The notes below the pieces were generated by a model. The model did no database searches and was not told the DNA's origin. It worked only from the letters and a program-made list of their open reading frames with translations. Of a DNA stretch of 64,000 nucleotides, positions 24,120-36,034 are shown piece after piece. The stretch comes from Paramarasmius palmivorus. Its lineage: Eukaryota; Basidiomycota; Agaricomycetes; Agaricales; Marasmiaceae. Location: positions 371,377-435,376 of the forward strand of contig JAYKXP010000041.1 in the NCBI GenBank assembly GCA_037176845.1. The letters run 5' to 3'. A program made the translations under genes and the position numbers. Each line of letters opens with the position of its first letter. Within the stretch, counting starts at the first letter, position 1.

Positions 24120-25657
24120 CTATCGTACAAAAACCTTTTCCTCGTCTTCCCGAAGCTCAACTTCTACCCCTGTTAGCACAATATCAATAGACTGCACCCG
24201 GTGCCCACGTCGATCATTGAACCGCATGTCAGAAACAACTTCCATAGTAGTTTGCAAATCCTCGACGTTCTTTCCGAGTTTTGCCCGGACTAGGATGAGG
24301 GTCGGTGCGATTGCCTGTTGAGTTTTCAGATGCCAGTTAGCAACAAGTCATTGGGATACCGGGAATGTTTGCTCACTGCCATCAAGGTAGCAATAGGAAA
24401 GAAGTCGAATGACACTGAGCTATTGTTTGGCAGAGTATTGACTTGAATGAGATTTGCAACTTGGAACAGTGGGTAAAGGATCCCTGATTCCATGCTGTAG
24501 GTAATATAGTAACCAACGGAGTCGGTGGTATTCTCGAAAGCTTGGACGCACATAATCTTATAAACTGAATGGACGAGATTATCACTAGTGTGAGTACCAT
24601 CGGCAACAACTTGTCTGTGAATCCACCAGATGCGCCCGGCTGAAAAACGCATAGATATAAGATCAGGGCAGGAAAGCGAGGAAGACACACCAGTCAGAAG
24701 CGTCAGAATCAAATTGATAGCAATGCTACTGATGCCAGAGGCAAAATTGATGAGGTTTCCTTGAGCAAACAGCTCTTCCGAGTTCTTTTTGAGACCAACT
24801 GCTATGATTATAGCACTAGTAATTCCAGTAGCTAGCCACATTCATGAGGACAGGGAAATGACGACGAGAAAAACGGTACCATTTGAAATAATTGATGCGA
24901 AAATTAAGGGTAGACCTATTCGTTTGTTGAAACTCCAGATTGTGTAGCACCGATGAATCTGGTTGGGATTTCAATCAGAACTGGTATTAAGAATGTGTAG
25001 AGGAAGTACTAACAAGCATCCATTCAGCCGTGGCACTATCAATGCGTCAACATCAAACCATAACGATCGGGATTGACACATACTTGAGGAGAATAGAAAC
25101 CAGTGGCTGAAGTACCCTAAGTGTTCCAGGGAGATCAGTACAAATATGAACATGGAAGACAGATAAACTTGAACTTACTCGAGAACTATCCTACTGACGT
25201 TCGTATGAGATACCAAGTATTTGCGAAAAAGTTGAGGGTCCCCAGTCTTGATCGTGTTGAAGAAGACAACGGAGTCGTTGGCATAAAGAATACTATAAAC
25301 CAAGACGAATAGCGTAGACAACACGAAAAGGGATAACGCCAGCCCTAGGTAGAGCCTATTCGTAGTTGTCGCACTGCCCGACCTTCGCTTGTGATTTCTC
25401 AACATATAAAGATACGTGCCGATAAGGAAGACGTAGGTTCCTAGCAGAGGAATCGAGTGTGATTCCCGGGCCATAGCTCGGATATAGATTGCGGCCGCCT
25501 ACCGTAAACAAAGTACATAACCTGCAATACTGGGCATTAGCGTGGCAGCAGAGCGAAAAACGCATTCGAAACTTGCAGAGAATGTGGATATCGGGCGAAT
25601 GATTGTCCGTTCAACGGAGATGTAAGAGGCGTACTTTTCGGGGAGTGTCGATGCCAT
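24120..25657 (-). CDS. Seven-transmembrane protein 7TM-3 (subgroup B)
   Basis: Minus-strand exons 25577-25657, 25503-25521, 25179-25440, 25084-25116, 25014-25035, 24880-24958, 24691-24831, 24552-24639, 24377-24494, 24120-24314; 345 aa. The first intron uses a GC donor (GCAAGT). After span 3 comes IHRCYTIWSFNKRIG; the inner loop reads GRIWWIHRQVVADG; span 6 is MESGILYPLFQVANL; the next outer loop has the sequon NNSS. A further sequon (NVS) lies at the end of the first outer loop. The C-tail is charged. It lies in reverse orientation to 7TM-1 and 7TM-2. Confidence 0.9.
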
Positions 25658-27853
25658 AGTCAAGGGTAGGATATGGCTGAGTTCAGGTTAGCGCAGCTAA
25701 CGCAGTTTGCAGATATGAACCGTATGCTCACTTTAAATATAGTCAAAAATTGAATACGTCGCGAACTCGACAATATCGAAGAGGTGAATGCTGCCGCCCT
25801 GACAGAATCATGATGGTCGTTAATTAAAGCCTGTGCGCCTCGGCGACCGGCATGAGTTGGAGAAGACTGTATTATGTTCATTGAAAGGGTCATCCCATGC
25901 ATGGGCTGTGAGTTAAGAGAGACGCAAAGCAGAGCCGATTGAAAGAGGCTATATTCGTTATGCGACAATACACCAAGTCAAAGATGTACAAACGAAAACC
26001 AACGCGCACCTTGAGCGTACGTATAATCAATGATCATTGATGAACACTGCAATTTCACCAATGTGAATGCTCAATCCAATGATTCGCATGATCCCGAAGT
26101 ACGAACACTGCGCTGATCAAGAGCGCTCAGCGCTCAGGATCGTCACAGGTTACAGCAGTTGAAGTTGGGTTCCACACTTTTCGAGAAATCAGGCTGGAAT
26201 TGTGTTAACCTGTCAGAAGAACCACATACCTTCACACGATCATAGAAACAGTCGCATAAGAGTGTGATGGTGACCATCGTTGACGAGGACCCGAGAGAGA
26301 AAAAGGCGATTGTAGCTGTAGCGAAAGAGCTGCCTTTACATTGAGTAGGAGGCCACCTTGCATCAGGTAGTTTGGGAACTACGATGATATCAGTAATGAG
26401 GTTACAACTGCTAGCTCCTACGAACCTGTTGGCAGGAAGTGCGTCAACATTCCATCATGGTGTAGAGGGATCCAGGTACGTATTCCCAGTCACCCAGACT
26501 CGATTACTCCAAACGAAAATCGATGGAGTAGATAATGCTGTAGAAGGTGCCAATTGCGGATAGGCTAGTTGTGGATCAGGTCATCTTCCATCCTGTATTG
26601 AGAGTTTTCACATATGAACTCTGGGCCGACGAGAGAAAACGCACCGCAACTTTCAAGTATGCGAGACTCCCACACCATAGCAGGTATGTAAGATGAGACT
26701 CGGGATATCGCCATTTCTTTCTCGTCTTCCAGGCAGTGCGCGACGCTATTCCGACCTTGTCGAGAATGGGCTCACATCTAGCCCTCTGCTCCCTAGATCT
26801 TCGCCCAGTACGCCATATCGACTTGAGCCCGTTCCCTACGTGTATGCTTCCCCGCAGATAGTTTCGTGAAAGAGAATGTTTTCTCCGTATGTTCGCCCAG
26901 TGCAGCTGGCGCTGGTGCTTGCAACTAGCCGCGAGAGAACGACGCTGAACAAACGGGGCGTGATTGACCGAACTTCTGTTTTCGCTGCCCACCAAAATGC
27001 GCCAAAGTTGCCTTCGAGGGAAATACACCATGAATAGGATGCCATTCTCGCGCCGCGGAGTCGAGTTTAGATGGTGATTCTTTTGAACATCGCCTACACG
27101 GTGAAGGGATTGGGGTAGAGGTCATTGGGCGTGTGTTGTTTTCGTGGAGTAGGGTATGGAATGCGTGGGCAATATGGGTGATTGATCCTGGTACAAAGCT
27201 CGGGAAATCGTGTTCATCTTGTCTGGAGACTGAGTTAGAGCGGCCTGGTAAGACGAAGGAAAAGAAGGAACGCACCTCAGTTGTTACCCAGCTAGCGCTA
27301 GCTAAGTGAATACCTGGAGCGTCCCATTATAAAGGATTGTTTCAAGACTACGTTGCCATGGCGTGAAAGGGAATATCTTCCCTGGAACTTTGTTGAGTGA
27401 TGACGGTGGAGGCACAAAAGCGTTATTAGTGTATCAGTGGATGTCGATGATATTGAGCTCGAGCCGCTTCTTGTTCTTAACGATAAACCATTGGCTTGTG
27501 AGAGTAAGGACCGTGCATATCGCCCGCCGCCCAAGGACACGCCATGAAGCTTTGGGGTGGAAGTATCGAGAGCACAGTTGTTTGGCATCAATAAAGTTTT
27601 AGAGAACCTTCAACTTGAACTTGCAAAATGTGTATGGCAATGGTGCATTGGTGACAGTTATTGTAGAGGAAGAAAAACTTGGAAAAACGAGTCTCGGGTT
27701 CCGCATCAGGAGTATGACAAATTACACTGCCGGAGACCAACCATGTGGGGCACATACGTATTCGAACGTGACCGGGCAAGCTACATGAATGATGGACAAC
27801 GTATTACGGGTTTATGTGAGCCACAATCCCACAGCTCACGTCACCCACCCTTG
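25658..27853. repeat. Spacer with repeat R2 copy (26.6-27.3 kb)
   Basis: The minus strand of about 26600-27290 matches 34260-35060 (minus) and parts of 38790-39260 and 42440-42760 (plus). Shared signatures are GGAAAAGAAGGAACGCACCT near 27260 and a short frame with GRTYGENILFHETICG near 26880, matching TSGRxIxxLHKAICLR in the other copies. No transposase is visible. The rest of the spacer holds nothing I can support. The AT-rich ATATTTAAAG near 25740 could be the 7TM-3 core promoter. Confidence 0.5.
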
Positions 27854-28462
27854 CCAAGTATCTAGGACATATTTGGGCTTAGGCGCCTGTACGTAATGGT
27901 AGGCGCCCTGTAAAGAGCAGAATGACAATAATTGTTATCACGCAAGATAATAAAAAATGACTTGACACAGAGTCGAACACCGGACACCAGAACGGGTACA
28001 TGCTTACCCAATCTATCATCTATAGCAGCTATACCGCTACGCCATAGCACCGATAAAAATTTTGACCAGCACGTTGTCCTGTCCAATGGTCTCAAGACAC
28101 CAATTGAGCATAAAACATCCTTCAACCTGCTCTATCATCACAGTAGAATTTAAAAGCCTTAAAAGTCATTTTTCAAACGGTGGAATGCTCGAGGAAGTCG
28201 GGAAGTAAAACACTACTGATACATAGGTGTGAGTAAAATCTCCCAAGTTCCGTGAACGACGTGGTATGTTGAAGCCCCACTCAAAGTTAAGCAAGAACGG
28301 ATAGCTCAGTAGTCTTGAGGTGTAATGAGATACGTGACTGCCGCATGCAAAGCCAAAAGGTCTGCAGTTCGACTCACTGGTATGCTTTTTATTTATTGAT
28401 TCATCAATGATGATCACCATGCGCTCACGTACGGGCGCCTAGGCTCAAATATATCCCAAGTA
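27854..28462. mobile_element. MITE-like element with inverted ends, 7-bp duplication and pol III-like segments
   Basis: The left end (27861 on) carries ATATTTGGGCTTAGGCGCC then TGTACGT. The right end, reverse-complemented, carries ATATTTGAGCCTAGGCGCC then CGTACGT. CCAAGTA flanks both sides (27854-27860 and 28456-28462), a plausible target-site duplication. The element proper is about 595 bp. Inside, on the plus strand, TAGCTCAGTAGT (28302-28313) and GTTCGACTC (28367-28375) resemble tRNA A and B boxes, followed by a T-run. On the minus strand, TAGCGGTATAGC (28028-28039) and GTTCGACTC (27970-27978) form a second such pair, also followed by a T-run. Neither folds into a proper tRNA by eye. Confidence 0.6.
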
Positions 28463-29644
28463 AAGCTGCCAAGGGAGTACCACGTAAAGACAGTGAAGAC
28501 CTGTGACATCCGTCACACATGGTATACAGTCATAACCCAATACGTATGTGACCCGCCTGGCTGGTCTCCGGCGGTGTACCTTTCGGCATTTTACGGCATT
28601 TCGACCTTTGGTCAATGGTTTGAAATGCCGATTCTAAGCAGCATAATATATGGTGCATCCTGACTACTTAGAGCTATCTAGACATAGGTAGTAGCAAAAT
28701 CTGTCTTTGTATAGTGTTCCGATGCAATGCCCAGCTCCGGCGTGCTTTTTTTTGAGATGTGTACATCCAGGTTCCCACGGTCTCTCAGATATATAAATCA
28801 CTATCGAAGTATGTTTGTGAATTGAAATATGGCCTCCAGACAGCATAAAAGCATATAATACACCTTATATAAGAAGACTCTATGGATAGAATTGATCAGC
28901 AGCATTGAGTGAATAAGCATGGTCAACCCGACCTTTCAGAAAAGTGGACCTAGCCCGGCGCCTTCGGCCTTTTAGGCCTTTTGCTGGGCATTGCCGAGCG
29001 TTGCCGAGAGGACGGCATTCGGTAAAAGAGGGTCTAGCCCGTGACCCGTCACAAAAGGCCGTCCCGGGTCGCCTACGGGTCGTCTACGGGCCGAAAAAGG
29101 AGAGGCCGTAAGCTTCCTGATGCGGTTCTGACTTTCCCGGTCACGCTTCACCAGCACCGGCTCAGGCGGCACACTTTGAACATCGCGAGCCCGACTAGGG
29201 TCTTACTGCCACCTATAACCTGCATTTACAAAATGCAAAACAAATGTTTCCTATCCAACTATAGCTCTCGAAGAGAAAATGGCTCTAGCAAACAACTGAG
29301 AATGTAGCAGTCAAATGTTATCGGAATTACTTATGAATAGTAGATAAATACACAACTATTCTGCATACGTTAAAGTTTCCTCGAGCGGACAGGCTTGTGA
29401 TAAAGAAAATTTCTCCCGAATCTTCGGGCGCCAATGACGGCGGAGGTACATAAGCGGATGGTGGTTAGAGCAAAAGTCTCGACGGTATTGAGTCATATCC
29501 TCTTCCGAATGACAATACAGGAAGACGCAGAGATTGGTGTACATAGCACAGGGTAATCGCACAGGGTAATCATACATCATAGACAGTACGCGAAAGCAAT
29601 ACACACACACCAAAACTTTTAAAGGGTCGGCGGGGGCAACCGAC
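28463..29644. other. Spacer with GC-rich palindromic patch
   Basis: A GC-rich patch at 28950-29115 has repeated short words (GGCCTTTT, TTGCCGAG, CTACGGGTCG then CTACGGGCCG). A 9-bp inverted pair CGGCATTTC and GAAATGCCG lies at about 28590-28638. No gene is supported. Confidence 0.35.
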
Positions 29645-30951
29645 CTACCGATGACTCTCCTCCTCAGGCCGAGGACCAATTTGACGACCCACACGAGTAC
29701 CTATCCGAATATCAGTAGCGATTCTAGGAGCGCCTTTTGCATGGACGGCTGCGTGACAATCGTATATCGCTTGGCAGACTTGGGACCATGAGCCTTCTGA
29801 CAGCGATCGAGTATTAGTCTAAGTGTATTTTGGGTGGTACAACAGGAAGGGACGAACCTATGTTGGTACCGTATCCGCTATGATGCGTATTAGTATCAGA
29901 ATTAGATAGAAGGCAGACGTCGACTTACTGTAACTATAACAAACGCGTTAGCTGAGAACGACGGGAAGTAGAAAGACAGATACACAGATACCTTATACTT
30001 AACACCAGCTTTCTCAAGTACTCTCTGACACTCTGCATTATACTCCGCAACGGACGGCTCACCTGTTCCCACAGGAACCAAGGAAAAATCTACCGTGTAG
30101 CTCGTCAGCTAGGGACCTGTATACGGAAGAATCCATGAAGACATACCAGCAACAGCATACAAATTTTGAGAACTCTCTGAAGTCATAGCCATGGTGGCAC
30201 GAGACTTCTTTTTGGGTTCCTCCTCCTCAGCATCTCCAGCCCCTTGCCCCTCAGCTTCGCCCGCAACGGTCTGTACAATTGCATGACACGCCGTTTTGGA
30301 CGCCTGTGTGCTTGCCCTTGCTTTGTTGGACTTCTCACGATGATCCTTATTCTCGGTCTTCTCTTCGCTGTCGTCCTTCAAGTTCTTCACGATGGCCAGA
30401 GGCATCTTTTTAGGCTTATCCTCCTCCTCCTCACCATCCACTTCTCTGAGAGGTTTCCTTGCGCTCTCGGGAATATCTTCTGGGGCAACGTGGCCATCTT
30501 CGTATGCCTTCTTCACGCGCTCCTGGTCTTCAGGCTTGAGATCTTCATAGCCGTCCAACTCCGAAACATCTGAGGACCGCGCCTTCATGTTTTCGAATTG
30601 TTTCTTGCTAACGCATCCCCAATGTCTCCATGCGCTAAAGAGCAAAAGGGATAGGACAGTTCGAGGTCAGACAAACAAAACAGGCGATGCGCACTCACTA
30701 TGATTGCTTTCCCTCGAATTTCACAATGGTTCCAAAACGAAGTGTACCTTTGGCAATGGGAGTACCTAACAACGGATGTGTATCGCAACCCCGAAACTTG
30801 AGATAATGAGTTAGCCCAAGAGCTTGCCTGAGCAGGGTTTAGGGCCTGAATCAGAATGGCATCAAATAACACCGATTTGAAGGAGTCATTTCTCACCCTT
30901 GCACTTTGCGCGATTGGAGGCGGCATATTCAAGGCGGTATCCAGAAGGCAT
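29645..30951 (-). CDS. PARP-type zinc-finger protein in frame with a second Ecm15/UPF0045 copy
   Basis: Exons 30897-30951, 30828-30845, 30699-30765, 30147-30634, 29992-30089, 29929-29933, 29858-29877, 29645-29796; 300 aa if read as one gene. Residues 1-65 are a PARP-type zinc finger (YRLEYAASNRAKCKGPKPC, then AWRHWGC), followed by an acidic/basic linker. In the same frame, with no stop, comes a complete Ecm15-type start at 30192 and its domain (PVGTGEPSVAEYNAECQRVL, GYGTN, DCHAAVHAKGAPRIATDIRI). PARP-type fingers bind DNA breaks; the UPF0045 domain belongs to a family of small thiamine-binding-like proteins. The C-terminus after the last motif is shorter than in the copy at 36.0 kb. Alternative: two overlapping genes, 30951 leftwards and 30192-29645. 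Intron 2 uses a GC donor. Confidence 0.6.
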
Positions 30952-31197
30952 GATGGTGGTAGGAAACAAGCATGCCCTACGATCGACTCGGCTACTTCCT
31001 ATCGCGTAACGTGACAGTGAGAGCTTTAGAGCTGTTTTATTATTATCAACAAATCGACAGCGCCCACCGTTATTGGTTGTCCACTCTCGAGTCTTCATCG
31101 TTATATAGATAGATAAAAGGTAGAAATAACGCAGTTGGTTCACATATCCAAATTCGTGTATAGGTGCATAGAATTCAGCCTCATATTGCCCCATTCA
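30952..31197. promoter_or_regulatory. Short spacer between zinc-finger gene and 7TM-4
   Basis: This 246-nt gap separates the 5' end of the zinc-finger gene from the 3' end of 7TM-4, both on the minus strand. It should hold the zinc-finger promoter. No clear motif is seen. Confidence 0.3.
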
Positions 31198-32750
31198 TCA
31201 GACTGACTCTACCTTCCCTTCTTCCTCCCGAGACCCAACGCTGGCCCCCGTCAGTGCAACGTTCAGAGACTGCGCCTGAGTCCCCGTGGCAGTGGTATCC
31301 ACAGCACCACGTCGATCGTTGAAGCGAATATCCGAAACTGCTTCTTCCCTCTGCAAACTTTCAACGGTTTTCCCGAGTTTTGCACGGACCAAGATGAGAG
31401 TAGGCGCGAGTCCCTTTAAGCGGCAATCAACATCATCCCAAAAAAAGGACTCGGTAAACCACTCACAGCACTCAAAGTAACCAATGGGAAAAAATCGAAC
31501 GGCGCCATGTCCGTGGTATTTACCTCGACTAGATCAGCAATCTGGAGAAGTGGGTAGATGATCCCCGATTCCAAGCTGTGCCAGTGATGTCGATAAACAT
31601 GATCGAAGATCCATAAATGTCAAAATTCAAGAACACGCACATGATTCTACAGACTGATGGAATAAAGTTATCCGTTGATTGAATGCCACGGGCACGAACT
31701 TGTCGGTGAATCCACCAGATGCGTCCAGCTGTAGCATCGCTTCGTATAAGAAGAGGGACAGCTGAAAAGAACGGTACAGTACGACGCACCAGTAAGAAGC
31801 GTTAGAATAGAGTTGATACCTGCACTGCAAATATTGTATGCGGCAAAGGAGGTTCTTCCTTGATGACTCAAGTGCCATAGCCCGCGTACGTTGAGGCTAA
31901 CAAGGATTACAATGATACTCGCGATCCCAGCCGCTAGTAGAATGAATGATTAACACGGATAGATCGTCAAAGAAACGAAAAGAAAACAGTACCATTTGAG
32001 ATGACCGATGCCGTTATCAAGGGTATCCCGATTCGTTTGTCGAAACTCCAGATTGTATAACAGCGATGGATCTGAGTTTCAGTTAGCTTGACTCGAAGAT
32101 GGTTGGAGTAGTCACTGACAAGCATCCAGTCCGCTGCCATGCTATTAATCTGTCACTAAGCCGACCTAGCTATTCACAGAGAAGGCACGTACTTTGAGAA
32201 AATAGGGATCAATGTCTCGAGCGAGCTAAAATGGATCCGAGGATTAGACAAAGGTTCAAGGACTAGGCTGTGTTCGTCTTACAAAAGCGCCATCCTCTCC
32301 TTGTTGGCAGACGTCAGATATCTATAGAGGGTTCGATAATCCCTGGCCTTGGCCGCATTGAAAAAGAGCTCGGAATCTTGAACGCGCATAGCAGTAAAGT
32401 CGGCAACAAATATCGTGGATAGCACGAAGAGGACCACCGCTAGCCGTAGATACAGCCTATTCGCAACGGAGGTATTGTCATACTTTTGTTCGTGGTTTCG
32501 CATCATGTATAGGTATGTCCCAAAAATCAGAACGTAGATGCCTAGTGAGGAACACATGAGTCAAAGCCCATTGAGCATGCAACATTTGGTGCATACCGTA
32601 GACAAAGTACATAACCTAATGATGAACTTTAGTAGTTGGAATGAAGATTAGCTAGCCTAGACGTACCGAAAACGTGGACAACGGAAGGTCGATAACTCGC
32701 AGGACAGAGATGTAGGGGGCCACTTCTTTTGGGACTGTCTCGGAAGCCAT
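31198..32750 (-). CDS. Seven-transmembrane protein 7TM-4 (subgroup B)
   Basis: Minus-strand exons 32667-32750, 32597-32615, 32283-32541, 32193-32225, 32120-32141, 31993-32071, 31790-31933, 31641-31728, 31467-31575, 31198-31413; 350 aa, the longest of the ten. The inner loop reads GRIWWIHRQVRARG then STDNFIPSVCRI. The last outer loop is one or two residues shorter than usual but keeps a sequon (NTT). The C-tail (about 70 residues) holds RAKLGKTVESLQ, DIRFNDRRG and an acidic EEEGKVESV end, the pattern shared with 7TM-5, -7 and -8. A TATA-like CATATAACG lies about 35 nt before the start. Confidence 0.9.
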
Positions 32751-35700
32751 GATGCTAGCCAGGATGGAACCAAATCTCGCCGTTATATGGCCTTTCACCA
32801 TTTCCTTAACCGTAGAGTTACGGTAGATAGCATAGACCAAGCCATAGCCGGAAGAGCAATCCATTGCGTTGATCTAATGATTGATACTAAAGGCCGGAGG
32901 GAATGAATCAAAGATGCGAAGGGGAGTAGGTGATGAGGGGGGGCAGTCCGTCCTATACGGAGCGAAAGTATTGGCCACGATCATGGAACCAGAGTTATGA
33001 GTTGCAAACTGCGAGCTTGTCAGATTAATGTTTACCGGACAGAGGGACAGACTAACTAGAGTCCGTAACCTCGATTGTCATGCATAAGATTACTTCTGTA
33101 CGAGCGGATATCCGGGGCAGAGTGTAGAAGGCCAGTGAAAACCTTCGCTGTGTAGTAGACCTTTGCAGTTAGTGCTGTGGAGCAATTACCGCGCATGATA
33201 GGCGCTATATCTCGAGTCACATATCAGCGCTCAGCAACGACTCCCGTTGTAGGATGGCGTTTAGACAGGGTGGCGAAGCCTATAACCATCGGATCATCTG
33301 CCATTCGAAAACACGGCGTGAGGGAGTCCGACTTCGATTCAAGCAGGAAAGGAAAATCAATGTTGACGATTAGTTCCGAATGTTTCATGTTGCCGGGAAG
33401 GGTGAAGTCGAAGGGCTTGGCTATCCGAAAGAGATGATTAATTATACAGCTTTTGCAGGCCTGTAGTCTTCTATCGTCTTCGGCACCTTGTTGAATCTCT
33501 CCATTCGATCTCTCGATTTGGTAAGATGAACCAGATAAGGTAGCGAAGGCTAGAAAACAACCCAGCCGTGTTTTTTCTCGAAGAGAGGACTTTGTCGCGA
33601 TGATAGCACCCAATTTTACGCATGATTCGATTCCGACGATTTCACGGGGTGAGGCGAAACAGGCCAAGTCGTATCCCACTCTGCATAGAGTAGTGGTATA
33701 TAGTCGTGAGAAGAGAAGACGAAGAAACGAACCTAAATTCTCCTCGCTGTACAGGTTATTAGGTGAGCATCTTCGGTGTGGCCTGTACATTGCTTCATCG
33801 TCTGGGCTTTCCAACAACCTCGTCGGAAACCAAGTCCGTCACCTCTCTCGGTGGTTTTGTGGACCTAAGTTTAAGTGCGAGTCCCTTCGAGAACCGAAAG
33901 TAGAATAACATCCTGCGATAGCACGTTAGATGGAAACGAAAGGCGAGGAGGACATCAAATCACCTGTGGTACGTGATTCATGACCAAAGATCCTTTGACA
34001 TTGCATTCTTCTCTTCTGCCGTTCCTCGTGTTCCCGGCGAAAGATAGGGAACCGGGATTGAGAAAGAGAAAGCGTGCATGATTCTCGTTGACCACCCTTC
34101 ATGTCGGGTTCCGCAAGATTACCAATCCTTACGCCTCAAGTCTCAGTGACGTTTATGCCCATGAACCATAAGTAAGCCTCTCCAATGGGCAGCCAGGGAA
34201 AGACACCCACGGGGTTGGCAGTACAAATCGGCGAACTCGACATTGGTGCTGGTTCATGGGTCAGCGTAGCCCAGAGAACGACGCTGTAGTCCTCTGAGGA
34301 TGGCCTTCCGTTTTCGGTGGACCTTTCTGCCCTTCACCGCCCACCAAAGTCCTTCCCTTTATTCTGGAGACGCTAACGTTGCCTTCGAGAAATACCAAAA
34401 GGGAGTCTATGTGATAGCTCTTTTCGACATGAGAGGTTAGGTAGTCCTTGTGCAAGACTCGGGAAAGCGTGTTCATCCTGGAGACTGAGTTAGAACGGCC
34501 AGGCGAGGAAGGAAAAGAAGGAACACACCTCAGTGATCACCCTCTAGCAATGACGGATACATCCATCTGAGGCCGTGGGGCGGATAGACCTTCAAAACGT
34601 CCAGTGAATGTCTAGATCCTGTACAATAGCATCTGAACATCCGAGTCATTCGTTTCAATGCGAGAGCAAGGATTGAGACGGAGACATTCAAGTTGAGCGC
34701 GTGTTGTGGGTCGAGTACAGGTGTGGATGAGGCTTGGTCACAGTTCTGTATAAAGCTCGGAAATGCGCGTCAACGTTCGTCCTGCCTGGAGTGTCTATGT
34801 TCCCGTGTTAGATTAAGAACAATCATGCATATTGTTTCCTCAAACAGATAGCCTTATGAAGGAAAGTAATGCTCCTCCCGGATGTTCGTCGAGTGCAGGC
34901 AATTGGCGTTGGTCCTTGCAACTGACAGGTAGAGGCATAGAAGCGTTGGCTTCTGAGAGTGTCGATCCTGGGTTCTGGTGCAAGGCGCCATGTGCATTGA
35001 TTGGGTGCTGTCGCGTTGTATCCGAGTGAGGCAGAGGCTGGCGTAGAACACTGCATCCTGCCATGTCTTGTGTTCGTTGGTTGGAGAGCGTGAGATAATT
35101 ATGTTTTGAAAGGTGAAGGATGGGTATCGGTCCGAGATTCGGATGAATCAAGCGCGGAGATGACTACAGGATCGTGCAAATGATGTGTCGATCCCAAAAC
35201 GAGCGAACAAATCGGCTGGAATCGCTGGCTGCCATCACCAGGAGCAAGAAACAATGGGACGTGTCGTCGTCGTCGTGTCTGCGTGAAGGAATGGTGGTGG
35301 GCCAGACGAAGCCTTGAGAGTCGGAGTCTGGGAGACATCAGAGGTGGGTATGTGAGTTCTGAAGCTCTGGCCTCGTAGGCTGAAACACGAGGGTGATAAC
35401 GCCGACAGGGCAATGTCGTGACACGATGCAATAGGTAAGGCAAGATTGAAGATTGTACCGAAGAGCTAGTAGGAGGAAAGTGAAGGATATGCAATTCGGC
35501 GATGGCAGGGCCAGGTTGAGGTGAAAGATATGCGAGGTGTTGCAACGTTCTGTCCGTTCTCGCACTCCTCTCGCTTCCTACGCAGCATTATCGATACCTC
35601 GATGATTCGACTTGAAGTACACGACAAGGGAACGACCGCCTGGGTTTGTGGTGTTAGTGGTGTATTCGGCATGTATTTGAACTGCAGTACTAACGGGGAC

Positions 35701-36034
35701 ATGCTGGTGAAGCACTCTGGAAGCTTCAGCGCGGTTGGCAGCCTGGATTTCAGAGGTTTATCGAAGTGACCTTCGAGTGGTCCTGTGTTCGCTGTTTTTC
35801 AGTAGTAGCATGATGCGTGAAAATGGGAGAAGAGAAATCGCGAGCAACAAGGTCACGAATGGAATCGCTGCCTTCCGGTTAGCGTCAAGCGCAATGCTGA
35901 AGATCTTGATTCTTGTACACCGTGTTAGATCTTACATATCCTACAAACAACTTATCACTCCTGTTACAGCCAACACCATCAGCCAAGGCCCAATATCCAG
36001 ACGCCGACCCAAACAAAACTCACCACACCCGAAA
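32751..36034. repeat. Spacer with repeat R2 copy (34.26-35.06 kb)
   Basis: About 34260-35060 on the minus strand matches the R2 copies at 26.6, 38.8 and 42.4 kb: GAAAAGAAGGAACACACCT near 34510, the AATGTTAGATT-type link near 34810, and a short frame with CTRRTSGRSITFLHKAICLR near 34870. A long minus-strand frame at 33224-33817 has no recognised motif. Frames at 35.1-35.7 kb are rich in Ser, His and Pro and look like chance reading. Confidence 0.45.

Noticed and set aside
27960..28400. Genuine tRNA genes
   Set aside because: Box-like words are present but the T-arm and acceptor stems do not pair, so they are reported as pol III-like parts of an element.
28950..29115. rRNA or intergenic spacer of rDNA
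   Set aside because: GC-rich repeated words are present, but no rRNA core sequence is seen nearby.
33224..33817. 197-codon minus-strand ORF as a gene
   Set aside because: It lacks a motif, splice context and a paralogue; chance open frame is likely in this repeat-rich spacer.
35099..35545. Ser/His/Pro-rich minus-strand ORF
   Set aside because: Several frames are open over the same bases, as expected from skewed composition, not from coding.
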